A DNA stretch of 64,000 nucleotides from the NCBI RefSeq assembly GCF_008041835.1, contig NZ_VRYE01000011.1:150459-214458 (forward strand). The letters are read 5' to 3'. Of this stretch, positions 1 to 12,399 are shown in pieces (position 1 is the stretch's first letter; each line of letters starts with the position of its first letter). This stretch comes from Ectopseudomonas mendocina (GTDB taxonomy: Bacteria > Pseudomonadota > Gammaproteobacteria > Pseudomonadales > Pseudomonadaceae). The notes under the pieces are model-generated. The model worked only from the letters and a program-made list of their open reading frames with translations, did no database searches and was not told the DNA's origin. Both the position numbers and the translations under genes were made by a program.

Positions 1-770
1 CCGGAAAGCATCAGGTTCAGTTCTTCCATGCAGGCACGCAGAGAGCGCGGTACGTCCGGGCGCAACAGCAGCAGCTCGGCGACCTTGCGCGTGCGCGGCG
101 AGCCACGGTAGCTCTCGGCAAAGGCTTCGAACGAGGACAGTGCACGCAGCAAGGCACTCCATTGGTAATAGCTGCGCGCGGTGCGTTCTTCCAGCTCGTC
201 GATCTCCTCGCCGAGCATTTCGTAGCGAGCATCGAGCAGGCGCAGGGTGTTGTCGGCGCGCTCGATGAAGGTGCCCAGGCGAATGAAGCGATAGGCTTCG
301 CCGCGCATGATGGTGCCGAAGGTGGCGCCACGGAACAGGTGCGAACGCTCCTTGACCCACTCGCAGAAACGGCTGATGCCGTAGCGCCCCAGGCCCTGCT
401 CGGCGATGCCGCGCATTTCCAGCCAGGTGGCGTTGATGTTCTCCCACATGTCGGCGGTGATCCGCCCGCGCACCGCATGGGCGTTGCTGCGCGCGGCCTG
501 CAGGCAGCAGTAGATGCTGCCCGGATTGCTCGCATCGAGAGCGAAGAACTGCAGCATGCGCTCGGCATGCAGCGGGCCGTGGCGCTCCAGGTAGTCGTCC
601 AGCGTGCCGGTAATCAGCAGCGGCATGGCCAGTTCGTCGAGGCCGTCACCACGGCCGTCCTGCGGCATCAGCGACAGCGAATAGCTGACGTCGAGCATGC
701 GCGCCAGGTTCTCGGCGCGCTCCAGGTAGCGCGACATCCAGTACAGGTCGGAGGCGGTTCTACTCAACAT
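1..770 (-). CDS. alpha-E domain protein, C-terminus cut by window edge
   Basis: Reading the complement from 770 gives an open frame that starts MLSRTASDLYWMSRYLERAE and stays open to the left edge, so about 256 codons are present and the 3' end is outside. This N-terminus and the later ENxNATWLEMRGIAEQG and RADNTLRLLDARYEMLGEE stretches are typical of the alpha-E (DUF403, COG2307) family, an all-helical protein of unknown biochemistry. The start lies 2 nt after the stop of the upstream ATP-grasp gene, so the two are translationally coupled. In other bacteria this pair is found with transglutaminase-like and proteasome-like peptidase genes and has been proposed to make or tag a peptide. The function is not established. 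Confidence 0.88.
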   Translation of the reverse strand, partial: MLSRTASDLYWMSRYLERAENLARMLDVSYSLSLMPQDGRGDGLDELAMPLLITGTLDDYLERHGPLHAERMLQFFALDASNPGSIYCCLQAARSNAHAVRGRITADMWENINATWLEMRGIAEQGLGRYGISRFCEWVKERSHLFRGATFGTIMRGEAYRFIRLGTFIERADNTLRLLDARYEMLGEEIDELEERTARSYYQWSALLRALSSFEAFAESYRGSPRTRKVAELLLLRPDVPRSLRACMEELNLMLS

Positions 771-772
771 GA

Positions 773-2182
773 TCAGTCCTCCACCACCCAGGTGTCCTTG
801 GTACCGCCGCCCTGCGACGAGTTGACCACCAGCGAGCCTTCGCGCAGTGCCACGCGGGTCAGGCCGCCGGGCACCAGGCGGGTTTCGCGACCGGTCAGGA
901 CGAACGGGCGCAGGTCGATGTGGCGTGGAGCGATGCCGCGCTCGACGAAGGTCGGGCAGGTCGACAGGCACAAGGTCGGCTGGGCGATATAGGCCTCTGG
1001 CTTGGCCTTGAGTCGCTCGCGGAAGGCGTCGATCTCGGCCTTGCTCGCCGCCGGGCCGACCAGCATGCCGTAGCCGCCGGAGCCCTGGGTTTCCTTGACC
1101 ACTAGTTCGGACAGGTTGGCCAGTACGTGGGACAGCTCTTCCGGCTTGCGGCACTGCCAGGTCGGCACGTTCTTGAGGATCGGCTCCTCGTCGAGATAGA
1201 AACGGATCATCTCGCCGACGAAGGGATAGACCGACTTGTCGTCGGCCACCCCGGTGCCAATGGCGTTGGCCAGCACCACGTTGCGCGAGCGGTAGGCCGA
1301 CAGCAGGCCGGCGACGCCAAGCATCGACTCGGGGTTGAAGGCCAGCGGATCGAGGAAGGCGTCGTCGAGGCGGCGGTAGATCACGTCCACCTGGCGCGCA
1401 CCGGCGGTGGTGCGCATGTAGACCTTGTCGTCGCGCACGAACAGGTCGGCGCCCTCCACCAGTTCCACGCCCATCTCACGGGCAAGGAAGGCGTGTTCGA
1501 AGTAGGCGCTGTTGAAGCGACCCGGCGTCAAGACGACGACCGTGGGATTGTCCAGCGGGCTGGAACTCTTCAGTGCATCGAGCAGCAGGTTCGGGTAGTG
1601 ATCCACCGGCGCCACGCGCTGCGCGGCGAACAGTTCGGGGAACAGGCGCATCATCATCTTGCGGTCTTCGAGCATGTAGCTCACACCGCTGGGCGTGCGC
1701 AGGTTGTCTTCCAGCACGTAGTAGCTACCGTCGCCGTCACGTACCAGGTCGACCCCGGCGATGTGCGCGTAGATGTCGCGGTGCAGGTCGAGGCCCTGCA
1801 TGGCCATCTGGTAGCCCTCGTTGGCCAGCACCTGCTCGGCCGGGATGATCCCCGCCTTGATGATCCGCTGGTCGTGGTAGAGGTCGGCGAGGAACAGATT
1901 GAGCGCCTGCACGCGCTGGATGCAGCCACGCTCGACGATGCGCCATTCGCTGGCGGGGATGGCGCGCGGGATGATGTCGAAGGGAATCAGGCGCTCGGTG
2001 CCCTGATCATCCCCGTAGAGGGTGAAGGTGATACCGGCGCGATGGAACAGCAGGTCGGCTTCTCGTCGGCGCTGGGCCAGCAGATCGTCCGGCGTTTCTG
2101 CCAACCAGCGGGCAAATTCGCAGTAGTGCGGGCGGACAGCGCCGCTCGCGTCGTACATCTCGTCATAAAAGGTGCGGACCAT
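773..2182 (-). CDS. circularly permuted ATP-grasp protein (DUF404/DUF407)
   Basis: 469-aa protein that begins MVRTFYDEMYDASGAVRPHY and carries signatures of the COG2308 circularly permuted type-2 ATP-grasp family: YVLEDNLRTPSGVSYMLEDR (about residues 155-175), VVLTPGRFNSAYFEHAFLAR, and VVKETQGSGGYGMLVGP near residue 365, which supplies the nucleotide-binding lysine and glycine loop. ATP-grasp enzymes form an acyl-phosphate and ligate it to an amine, so a peptide-ligase activity is expected, but the substrate of this family is unknown. It is the first gene of an operon with the alpha-E gene 2 nt downstream. The N-terminal ATG is the first in frame and the length matches the family. Confidence 0.9.
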   Translation of the reverse strand: MVRTFYDEMYDASGAVRPHYCEFARWLAETPDDLLAQRRREADLLFHRAGITFTLYGDDQGTERLIPFDIIPRAIPASEWRIVERGCIQRVQALNLFLADLYHDQRIIKAGIIPAEQVLANEGYQMAMQGLDLHRDIYAHIAGVDLVRDGDGSYYVLEDNLRTPSGVSYMLEDRKMMMRLFPELFAAQRVAPVDHYPNLLLDALKSSSPLDNPTVVVLTPGRFNSAYFEHAFLAREMGVELVEGADLFVRDDKVYMRTTAGARQVDVIYRRLDDAFLDPLAFNPESMLGVAGLLSAYRSRNVVLANAIGTGVADDKSVYPFVGEMIRFYLDEEPILKNVPTWQCRKPEELSHVLANLSELVVKETQGSGGYGMLVGPAASKAEIDAFRERLKAKPEAYIAQPTLCLSTCPTFVERGIAPRHIDLRPFVLTGRETRLVPGGLTRVALREGSLVVNSSQGGGTKDTWVVED

Positions 2183-2489
2183 GCCGTACTCCTTGTCACC
2201 CGGACTTGCGGGTATCTCTGCAAGCCCCGAGCCATAGCAATTAATCCTTTAATATCAACAGGTTACAGAAAAACCAAAAACATTAAGCACCATCATGGTG
2301 CGCGGCAATGTTTCTGTCATGACGCTCCGCCCCAATGCGTGGCACAGCTTGCGTTGAAACACGGCAAGTACCGCGTCGCGCGACGGTCGAAACGACCGCA
2401 AGCCCCTGCGAAAGGGCTCAGACACTTGCCTGCCACACTGCGTGACCGCCTGGTCAAGCGCAACCGCTTTTACCGCAGCCGCGCCATGA

Positions 2490-3265
2490 AAAAAGGTCCT
2501 TCGCATATTTTGGGGAAAGTGCGGGTTGACACCGGACTGGCAATTACGTGTTAGCTGTCGATGACTTGGCACATCCCTTAGCGTGTAGTCTGGCCTGATA
2601 GGTTTCGCCCCTTACGGGCGACTCACTTTCTTTGCTTGTGCAAAGAAAGTGAGCAAAGAGAAGGCCCCCCACCATCCGAGCTAGGCGCCCCCGCCCTGCT
2701 GCGCCGGGGCTCCCTCGCTCCATCACCGCTCCAGGGGCACGCCGTGAAGGGCCATCCCTGGCCCATCACGGCTCTCGCGACATCCATGTCGCTCAACCCC
2801 TTCCACGGTGATTTCACTCGGCCTACTGAAGGGGACTTGGGCGTCGTCTGTGAGATCGTGCGTCAAGAGCAAAAGCCAAACGCTACCGACTTTGATCTTC
2901 CAGAGATGTCGCAAGCTCGCGACCTGGTCCCCTTCAGGAGGCCGAGTGGAGGTGTTGCGCAGGGGGACGAGCCGCATGGATGCGGCGAGAGGCTTAAAGG
3001 GCCAGGGACGGCCCTTGTAAGCCGGCCCCCGGAGCAGCGCCGGAGCGAGGGAAGTTTCGCGTAGCGAAACCCGGATGTCGGGGTGCCCTTCTTTGGCACA
3101 CCTTTCTTGGGCAAGCAAGAAAGGTGTGGCGCCCGTAAGGGGCGCAACCCAAATGCCCAGTACACGCGGTAATGGATAGTACTAAGTCAGTAAGCGGTAC
3201 GCACACAAACTTGCCAGTCCGGTGTCAAGCGTATCTTCCCCGCGATAACGCGAAGAGCCTGAAAA
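2490..3265. repeat. 775-bp imperfect inverted duplication, no gene
   Basis: The 1.1-kb space between 2183 and 3295 has no convincing gene. Most of it is one large inverted repeat. An 18-bp perfect match, TTGACACCGGACTGGCAA, stands at 2526-2543 on the plus strand and at 3211-3228 on the minus strand. Moving inwards, both arms carry CGCCCCTTACGGGCG (about 2607 and 3131-3147), then a hairpin built on CTTTCTTgcTTGxxxAAGAAAG, then similar blocks containing CCATCCCTGGCCC/GGGCCAGGGACGG and CTCGGCCTxCTGAAGGGGAC. Only about 2855-2915 in the centre is unpaired. Short frames inside (for example 2723-3118 minus) are by-products of the repeat. The remainder, 2183-2489, looks like leader and promoter DNA. 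Confidence 0.75.
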
Positions 3266-3295
3266 AAGGACGGATGAAGGAGCTTCACCACCCCA

Positions 3296-3970
3296 TCAGC
3301 ACGACTGCAGACGGTCGGCGATGGCTTGAACCGCGCTGTCGAGGTGCTGCTCATGGTTGAAGCCGGACGCTTTGAGGGGCTTGAGGTCGTGATCGGCGGC
3401 TGGCAACCAGTGCAGTTCGATCGCCGCTGAAAGGTCATAGCCTGCAACAGTCTCGCGATTGCCCAGAGCATCACGCTCGCCCTGAATGATCAGCGTCGGC
3501 GTGCGCAGCGCAGCCAAATGGGCGACTCGCGGTTTTTCCGGTTTACCAGCGGCATAGAAGGGATAGCCCAGACAAATCAGCACTGAAGCGCCCAGTTCAT
3601 CGGCCAGCAGGCTGGCCATGCGCCCGCCCATCGACTTGCCGCCGATGGCCACAGGCCCTGCGACCCGTTGGCGCACCTGAGCATATATGTCACGCCATTG
3701 CTGCAGCAGTTGCGCCTGCGGATTGGGCGGCCGTTTGCGCCCATCCACCCGCCGCTGCGCCATGTAGGCGAACTCGAAGCGCACCACGCGCACACCGCGC
3801 GCGGCAAGACCTTGAGCCATGTACTGCATGAATGGGCTGTCCATCGGCGCACCGGCACCGTGCGCCAGGATCAGCGTGCCAGACGCTGCCTGCGGCGGCT
3901 CGTCCCACAACCCTGGCAGTTCCCGCTCACATTGACCGGCGTCAATAAACCCAGATGGCCCTTTGCTCAT
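3296..3970 (-). CDS. alpha/beta hydrolase, KANL3/Tex30-like
   Basis: 224-aa cytosolic protein. [16 protein letters not shown] near residue 33 is the oxyanion-hole region and [10 protein letters not shown] near residue 106 is the nucleophile elbow with Ser in [13 protein letters not shown] near the C-terminus supplies the expected histidine region. This pattern fits the KANL3/Tex30 dienelactone-hydrolase-like family; the substrate is not known. The ATG at 3970 is preceded by GAGG. The gene is divergent from the first ccoN, and the Anr box of that operon lies inside the first codons of this gene. Confidence 0.82.
   Translation of the reverse strand: MSKGPSGFIDAGQCERELPGLWDEPPQAASGTLILAHGAGAPMDSPFMQYMAQGLAARGVRVVRFEFAYMAQRRVDGRKRPPNPQAQLLQQWRDIYAQVRQRVAGPVAIGGKSMGGRMASLLADELGASVLICLGYPFYAAGKPEKPRVAHLAALRTPTLIIQGERDALGNRETVAGYDLSAAIELHWLPAADHDLKPLKASGFNHEQHLDSAVQAIADRLQSC
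3932..3945 (+). promoter_or_regulatory. Anr/FNR box upstream of first cbb3 operon
   Basis: TTGACCGGCGTCAA is a full dyad of the form TTGAC-N4-GTCAA, matching the Anr/FNR consensus TTGAT-N4-ATCAA apart from the T/C degeneracy that is common in Pseudomonas. It is centred about 133 bp before the ccoN ATG at 4072 and lies within the divergent hydrolase gene. A class II arrangement would put the transcript start near 3980. In P. aeruginosa the cco2 operon, which occupies this upstream position, is Anr-dependent. Confidence 0.8.
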
Positions 3971-4071
3971 GCTTGCCTCGCGTCGATATCCGTGGTGTTC
4001 GTGGCCTGCTCATGCCTGGGGGTGCCACGGATATCGGCCGCTCTGCCATAACCGTGGATGGAAGCCCAGAC

Positions 4072-5510
<1,439 letters not shown>

Positions 5511-5511
<1 letters not shown>

Positions 5512-6119
5512 TGAAACACGAGATTCTCGAGAAGAACATCGGCCTGATGGCCCTGGTGATGATCCTGGCGGTCAGCATCGGCGGCCTGACGCAGATCGTC
5601 CCGCTGTTTTTCCAGGACGTCACCAACGAGCCGGTCGATGGCCTCAAGCCCTACACCGCGCTGCAACTGGAAGGCCGCGACATTTACATCCGCGAGGGCT
5701 GCGTCGGCTGCCACTCGCAGATGATCCGTCCGTTCCGCGCCGAGACCGAGCGCTACGGCCACTACTCCGTCGCCGGCGAAAGCGTCTGGGATCACCCCTT
5801 CCTGTGGGGATCCAAGCGCACCGGCCCGGACCTGGCCCGAGTCGGCGGTCGCTACTCGGACGAGTGGCATCGCGCCCACCTGTACAACCCGCGCAACGTC
5901 GTGCCGGAGTCGATCATGCCCGCCTACCCCTGGCTGGTGGAGCAGAGCCTCGATGGCAAGGACACGGCCAAGAAGATGAGCGCCTTGCGCACATTGGGCG
6001 TGCCCTACAGCGAAGAAGACATCGCCGGCGCCAGCGATGCGGTCAAAGGCAAGAGTGAGATGGATGCTCTGGTCGCCTACCTGCAGGTGCTTGGCACCGC
6101 CGTGAAGAACAAGAGGTGA
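5511..6119 (+). CDS. ccoO: cbb3 oxidase mono-heme subunit (CcoO, isoform 2)
   Basis: 202-aa membrane-anchored c-type cytochrome. One N-terminal membrane helix (about residues 11-33) is followed by CVGCH at residues 64-68, which binds heme c, and by the conserved [20 protein letters not shown] segment. The distal Met ligand is expected in the [10 protein letters not shown] region. It hands electrons from CcoP to CcoN. The start ATG overlaps the ccoN stop in TGATG, indicating coupled translation. It is nearly identical to the copy at 9017. Confidence 0.96.
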
Positions 6120-6124
6120 GCGCC

Positions 6125-6304
6125 ATGTTCGAGCTTATCGATATCGGCACCCTGCGCGGTCTGGGCAGCGCACTGGTTCTGATCGCCTTCACCGCCGTTA
6201 CCCTCTGGGCCTATAGCGGCAAGCGCCGCGACGCCTTCGCCGAAGCGGCCAACCTGCCCTTCGCCGATGAGCCCAAGCCCGCCGTTTCGAGGACCCAAGC
6301 ATGA
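6125..6304 (+). CDS. ccoQ: CcoQ, small cbb3 oxidase subunit (isoform 2)
   Basis: 59-aa protein with one membrane helix ([20 protein letters not shown]) followed by the conserved cytoplasmic tail [18 protein letters not shown]. CcoQ stabilises the cbb3 complex. ATG 6125 is preferred over the in-frame GTG at 6116 because AGAGG stands at the right distance. It overlaps ccoP by four bases (ATGA). Confidence 0.92.
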   Translation: MFELIDIGTLRGLGSALVLIAFTAVTLWAYSGKRRDAFAEAANLPFADEPKPAVSRTQA

Positions 6305-7227
6305 CCACCTTCTGGAGTTGGTACATCACCCTGCTGACCGTTGGTTCGCTGGTTGCGCTGTTCTGGCTGATTTTCGCCACCCGCAAGGGCGAAGTTCACA
6401 AGAACCCCACCGAGCAGACCATGGGCCACTCTTTCGATGGCATCGAGGAGTACGACAACCCGCTGCCCAAGTGGTGGTTCATGTTGTTCGTCGGCACCCT
6501 GGTGTTTTCCGTGGCTTACCTGCTGCTGTATCCGGGTCTGGGCAACTTCAAGGGCCTGCTGCCGGGCTACGAGGATGGCTGGACCCAGGTCAACCAGTGG
6601 CAGCGCGAAATGGATCGCGCCGATGAGCTGTACGGCCCGATTTTCGCCAAATATGCCGCCATGCCCATCGAGGAAGTGGCCAAGGACGAGCGCGCGCTGA
6701 AAATGGGCGGTCGCCTGTTCGCTTCCAACTGCTCGGTGTGCCATGGCTCGGATGCCAAGGGCAGCTACGGCTTCCCCAACCTGACGGACAACAGCTGGCG
6801 CTGGGGCGGTGAGCCGGAAACCATCAAAGCCTCCATCATGCATGGCCGTATGGGCGTAATGCCCGCACAAGGCCCGATGATCGGCGAAGATGGCGTGCGT
6901 AATGTCGCGGCCTACGTGCTCACCGAACTGGGTGGTCGTGAGCTGCCCGAGGGCACGGAAGCGGACATCGCCGCCGGCAAGCAGATCTTCTCCACCCTCT
7001 GTGCCGCCTGCCATACCCCTGCCGGTACCGGCATGCCGATGATGGGCGCACCGAACCTGACCCAACCCAGCGCGTTCATCTACGGCAGCAGCTTCGCCCA
7101 ACTGCAACAGACCATTCGCTATGGTCGCAGCGGCAACATGCCGGCTCAGGGTGATTTTCTCGGTAACGACAAGGCTCACCTACTGGCCGCTTACGTGCTC
7201 AAGCTGAGCCAGGGCGAAGACAAGTAG
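6301..7227 (+). CDS. ccoP: cbb3 oxidase di-heme subunit (CcoP, isoform 2)
   Basis: 308-aa membrane-anchored cytochrome c with two N-terminal membrane helices and two heme c motifs, CSVCH at 144-148 and CAACH at 234-238. It accepts electrons from soluble cytochrome c or the bc1 complex. It is 23 residues shorter than the second copy, lacking a segment after LLPGY at residue 90. It is the last gene of the first oxidase operon and is followed by a GC-rich hairpin. Confidence 0.95.
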   Translation: MTTFWSWYITLLTVGSLVALFWLIFATRKGEVHKNPTEQTMGHSFDGIEEYDNPLPKWWFMLFVGTLVFSVAYLLLYPGLGNFKGLLPGYEDGWTQVNQWQREMDRADELYGPIFAKYAAMPIEEVAKDERALKMGGRLFASNCSVCHGSDAKGSYGFPNLTDNSWRWGGEPETIKASIMHGRMGVMPAQGPMIGEDGVRNVAAYVLTELGGRELPEGTEADIAAGKQIFSTLCAACHTPAGTGMPMMGAPNLTQPSAFIYGSSFAQLQQTIRYGRSGNMPAQGDFLGNDKAHLLAAYVLKLSQGEDK

Positions 7228-7239
7228 TCCACGGTTTTA

Positions 7240-7275
7240 CCGGCGACCGCAGCAAGGTCGCCGGCTCCCTCCTTA
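7240..7275 (+). terminator. hairpin after first cbb3 operon
   Basis: A perfect 9-bp stem, CCGGCGACC (7240-7248) and GGTCGCCGG (7256-7264), is followed by a pyrimidine-rich run but no long T tract. It is probably a weak terminator separating the two oxidase operons. The rest of the 347-bp gap (7265-7574) is leader DNA with no gene; a TTGAT half-site at 7328 lacks a matching second half. Confidence 0.6.
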
Positions 7276-7547
7276 TATACTGTGCGACCCAGTGTCGCAC
7301 CTGCCGACCAATAGCCCTGCAACCCGCTTGATCTGGGCTAAGCTGCTTCTTAGTCGCCACTTGCCACAACTCCAAGGCGATCCATTCTTAGCGCTGCGCA
7401 AAATGATTGCGCCAAAAGCACACAGAGCCGCTCCCCGGGTCGACTCGAACGCCCCGTGAAACGCTCTGAAACCCGGTTCGCGTCGGTATGTTGCGTTGCA
7501 ATGGCTACCTGCTTTCTCCATACTTGCCGCCGATTTTTGCCACATAA

Positions 7548-9016
<1,469 letters not shown>

Positions 9017-9017
<1 letters not shown>

Positions 9018-9625
9018 TGAAACACGAAATCATCGAGAAGAATATCGGCCTGATGGCGCTGCTGATGGTGATCGCCGTCAGCATCGGCGGCCTGACGCAG
9101 ATCGTCCCGCTGTTCTTCCAGGACGTCACCAATGAGCCGGTGGAAGGCCTCAAGCCCTACACCGCGCTGCAACTGGAAGGCCGCGACATCTATATCAAGG
9201 AAGGTTGTGTCGGCTGCCACTCGCAGATGATCCGCCCGTTCCGCGCCGAAACCGAGCGTTACGGTCACTACTCCGTCGCCGGCGAAAGCGTCTGGGATCA
9301 CCCCTTCCTGTGGGGCTCCAAGCGTACCGGCCCGGATCTGGCTCGCGTCGGCGGTCGCTACTCGGACGAGTGGCATCGCGCCCACCTGTACAACCCGCGC
9401 AACGTAGTGCCGGAGTCGAAGATGCCTGCCTACCCATGGCTGGTGGAAAACAGGCTCGACGGTCGCGACACCGCGAAGAAGATGGAAGTCATGCGTGGCT
9501 TCGGCATCCCCTACACCGACGAAGATATCGCCGGCGCCCGCGATGCCGTTAAAGGCAAGACCGAAATGGACGCGCTGATCGCGTACCTGCAGGTTCTCGG
9601 CACTTCCATCAAGAACAAACGGTAA
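9017..9625 (+). CDS. ccoO: cbb3 oxidase mono-heme subunit (CcoO, isoform 1)
   Basis: 202-aa membrane-anchored cytochrome c with CVGCH at residues 64-68. Differences from the first copy are concentrated in the C-terminal third ([20 protein letters not shown]). The start overlaps the ccoN stop in TGATG. It forms the electron bridge between CcoP and the CcoN active site. Confidence 0.96.
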
Positions 9626-9631
9626 GACGCT

Positions 9632-9820
9632 ATGGACATCGGGATGATTCGCGGCATCGGCACGGCGGTGGTGTTCATCGCCTTCATCGGCGTGGTGCTC
9701 TGGGCTTACAGCAGCAAGCGCAAATCGAACTTCGACGAAGCTGCCAACCTGCCCTTCGCCGACGATCCCAAGCCCGAGTCCACGCGCGATCAGGACTCTT
9801 CCAGGAGCAATAACCAATGA
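9632..9820 (+). CDS. ccoQ: CcoQ, small cbb3 oxidase subunit (isoform 1)
   Basis: 62-aa protein: one membrane helix ([18 protein letters not shown]) and the tail [18 protein letters not shown] shared with the first copy. Its end overlaps ccoP by four bases. It is a non-catalytic stabilising subunit. Confidence 0.92.
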   Translation: MDIGMIRGIGTAVVFIAFIGVVLWAYSSKRKSNFDEAANLPFADDPKPESTRDQDSSRSNNQ

Positions 9821-10812
9821 CCACGTTCTGGAGTTGGTACGTAACCATTCTGTCTCTGGGCACCATCTTCGCCCTGACCTGGCTGATTTTCGGCACCCGC
9901 AAGGGCCAGCGCCAGGAAACCACCGAAGAAACCGTCGGGCACAGCTTCGATGGCATCGAGGAGTATGACAACCCACTGCCGAAGTGGTGGTTCATGCTGT
10001 TCGTCGCCACCATCGTCTTCGCCCTCGGCTACCTCGCCCTGTACCCGGGCCTGGGTAACTTCAAGGGCCTGCTGCCGGGCTACGACTACGTCGACAACGA
10101 AAAGCAGACCCCTTTCACTGCCGGTGTACAGATCGCTGACGGCACCATGCGTTACTCCGGCTGGACCGGCGTGCACCAGTGGGAAAAGGAAATGGCGCGT
10201 GCCGATGCGCAATACGGCCCGCTGTTCGCCAAGTACGCTGCCATGCCCATCGAGGAAGTGGCCAAGGACGAGCAAGCCCTGAAAATGGGTGGCCGCCTGT
10301 TCGCCTCCAACTGCTCGGTGTGCCATGGTTCCGATGCCAAGGGCAGCTACGGTTTCCCCAACCTGACCGACAACGAATGGCGCTGGGGCGGCGAGCCGGA
10401 AACCATCAAGACCACCATCCTCAAGGGTCGTCAAGGCATGATGCCTGCGCAGGGTCCGGCCATTGGCGAAGACGGCGTACGCAACGTTGCCGCCTACGTC
10501 CTCACCGAGCTGGGCGGGCGCGAACTGCCGGAAGGTGTAGAGGCTGATATCGAAGCGGGCCAGAAAGTCTTCGCCAGTACCTGCTTCGCCTGCCACGGCG
10601 CAGACGGCAAGGGCATGGCCGCCATCGGCGCACCGAATCTGACCAACCCGGCAGCCTTCATCTATGGCAGCAGCTACGCACAACTGCAGCAGAGCATCCG
10701 CTACGGTCGTCACGGCAACATGCCGGCCCAGGAAGAATTCCTCGGCAACGACAAGGTGCATCTGCTGGCTGCCTATGTGTACAGCCTGTCGCACAAGGCC
10801 GAAGAGCAGTAA
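9817..10812 (+). CDS. ccoP: cbb3 oxidase di-heme subunit (CcoP, isoform 1)
   Basis: 331-aa membrane-anchored di-heme cytochrome c; heme motifs CSVCH at 166-170 and CFACH at 256-260. Compared with the first copy it has an extra segment of about 23 residues ([20 protein letters not shown] and a few more) between the membrane part and the first heme domain. Last structural gene of the second oxidase operon. Confidence 0.95.
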   Translation: MTTFWSWYVTILSLGTIFALTWLIFGTRKGQRQETTEETVGHSFDGIEEYDNPLPKWWFMLFVATIVFALGYLALYPGLGNFKGLLPGYDYVDNEKQTPFTAGVQIADGTMRYSGWTGVHQWEKEMARADAQYGPLFAKYAAMPIEEVAKDEQALKMGGRLFASNCSVCHGSDAKGSYGFPNLTDNEWRWGGEPETIKTTILKGRQGMMPAQGPAIGEDGVRNVAAYVLTELGGRELPEGVEADIEAGQKVFASTCFACHGADGKGMAAIGAPNLTNPAAFIYGSSYAQLQQSIRYGRHGNMPAQEEFLGNDKVHLLAAYVYSLSHKAEEQ

Positions 10813-10828
10813 GCGCAAAGCGACTCTT

Positions 10829-10842
10829 TTGACAAGGGTCAA
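10829..10842 (+). promoter_or_regulatory. Anr/FNR box upstream of ccoG
   Basis: TTGACAAGGGTCAA is a complete dyad (TTGAC-N4-GTCAA) 17 nt after the ccoP stop and about 140 bp before the ccoG start. It makes the assembly operon ccoGHIS a likely direct Anr target. An imperfect hairpin with arms AACGCC (10845-10850) and GGCGTT (10877-10882) follows and may end the ccoP transcript. Confidence 0.8.
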
Positions 10843-10973
10843 TGAACGCCTGGGTCGCGACTGCTGGTCGCACCTGGGCGTTGTCTTTCAGGCGTACCAT
10901 ATAGTCATCGTGAAATGACCCTGACCGGCACGCATCGGCCCGGGCTGCCAACCAACCGCCGTGGTATGCATCG

Positions 10974-12386
10974 ATGAGCGAACAGATTCCCGTACAGGAC
11001 GTCACCCCTCCCACTTCCAAGAACGCCGGCGTCGATCTCTACGCCAGCCGCGAGAAGATCTACACCCGCGCGTTCACGGGCCTGTTCCGCAATCTGCGAC
11101 TTGCCGGCGGCGCCCTGCTGTTCCTGCTGTTCTTCGGCACCGTCTGGCTGAACTGGGATGGGCGTCAGGCCGTCTGGTGGAACCTGCCGGAGCGCAAGTT
11201 CCACATCTTCGGCGCCACCTACTGGCCGCAGGACTTCATGCTGCTGTCCTGGCTGCTGATCATCTGCGCCTTCGGCCTGTTCTTCATCACCGTGTTCGCC
11301 GGTCGCGTCTGGTGCGGCTATACCTGCCCGCAAAGCGTGTTCACCTGGGTGTTCATGTGGGCGGAGAAAGTCACCGAGGGCGACCGCAACCAGCGCATGA
11401 AGCTGGACAAGCAGTCCTTGAGCGGCAAGAAATTTACACGCAAGCTGGCCAAGCACGGCATCTGGGTGGGCGTGTCACTGCTCACCGCCATCACCTTCGT
11501 CGGCTACTTCACGCCGATTCGCGACCTGGTCATCGAGATCTTCACCGGCCAGGCCAGCGGTTGGGCCTATTTCTGGATCGGCTTCTTCACCCTCGCCACC
11601 TACGGCAACGCCGGCTACCTGCGCGAGCAGGTGTGCATCTACATGTGCCCCTACGCGCGCTTTCAGAGCGTAATGTTCGACCAGGACACCTTGATCGTCT
11701 CCTACGACCCGCGCCGCGGCGAGTTGCGCGGCCCGCGCAAGAAGGACGCCGACTACAAGGCGCAGGGCCTCGGCGACTGCATCGATTGCAAGATGTGCGT
11801 GCAGGTCTGCCCGACCGGTATCGACATCCGTGATGGCCTGCAGATCGAATGCATCGGCTGTGCCGCCTGCATCGATGCCTGCGACGACATCATGGACAAG
11901 ATGAACTATCCCAAGGGGCTGATCAGCTACACCACTGAACACAACCTGTCCGGGCGCAAGACCCACCTGCTGCGCCCGCGCCTGATCGGCTACGCTGTCG
12001 CACTGGTCGCGATGATCGGCCTGTTCGCCTGGGCCGTGGCCACTCGTCCGCTGGTGGAACTGGACGTGCTCAAGGATCGCGTACTGTTCCGCGAGAACGA
12101 GCGCGGCTACATCGAGAACGTCTACACCCTGAAGATCATGAACAAGGCCCAGCGCGACATGACCTACGTGATCACCGCCGACGGTCTCGACGGCCTGGTC
12201 TACGAAGGCAAGCGCGAAGTACGGGCACTGGCCGGCGAGGTCTACTCCTTCCCGGTCGAGCTGTCCATCGCACCGGAAAAACTGCCTTCCAGCGCCAACA
12301 ACATCGTCTTCCACGTACAATCGGCAGACGACCCCAGTATCAAGAACGACGCCGACAGCCGTTTCATCGGCCCCAGCGTCCGCTGA
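10974..12386 (+). CDS. ccoG: CcoG, cbb3 assembly ferredoxin-like copper reductase
   Basis: 470-aa membrane iron-sulfur protein of the FixG/RdxA family, described as a Cu(II) reductase that supplies Cu(I) to the oxidase assembly line. Several membrane helices in the first half; CGYTCPQ near residue 113; two ferredoxin-type cluster motifs, CIDCKMCVQVCP (from about 268) and CIGCAACIDACD (from about 292); a C-terminal IG-like periplasmic domain after the last helix. First gene of ccoGHIS; the Anr box lies about 140 bp upstream. Confidence 0.94.
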   Translation: MSEQIPVQDVTPPTSKNAGVDLYASREKIYTRAFTGLFRNLRLAGGALLFLLFFGTVWLNWDGRQAVWWNLPERKFHIFGATYWPQDFMLLSWLLIICAFGLFFITVFAGRVWCGYTCPQSVFTWVFMWAEKVTEGDRNQRMKLDKQSLSGKKFTRKLAKHGIWVGVSLLTAITFVGYFTPIRDLVIEIFTGQASGWAYFWIGFFTLATYGNAGYLREQVCIYMCPYARFQSVMFDQDTLIVSYDPRRGELRGPRKKDADYKAQGLGDCIDCKMCVQVCPTGIDIRDGLQIECIGCAACIDACDDIMDKMNYPKGLISYTTEHNLSGRKTHLLRPRLIGYAVALVAMIGLFAWAVATRPLVELDVLKDRVLFRENERGYIENVYTLKIMNKAQRDMTYVITADGLDGLVYEGKREVRALAGEVYSFPVELSIAPEKLPSSANNIVFHVQSADDPSIKNDADSRFIGPSVR

Positions 12387-12399
12387 CGACGGAAAACGC

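Noticed and set aside
2723..3118. Open frame of 131 codons on the minus strand inside the inverted repeat
   Set aside because: It is composed of repeat DNA, overlaps frames on both strands of similar length and has no protein-family features.
7328..7341. TTGATCTGGGCTAA before the second ccoN as an Anr box
   Set aside because: Only the left half matches; the right half (GCTAA) does not, and this operon is expected to be Anr-independent.
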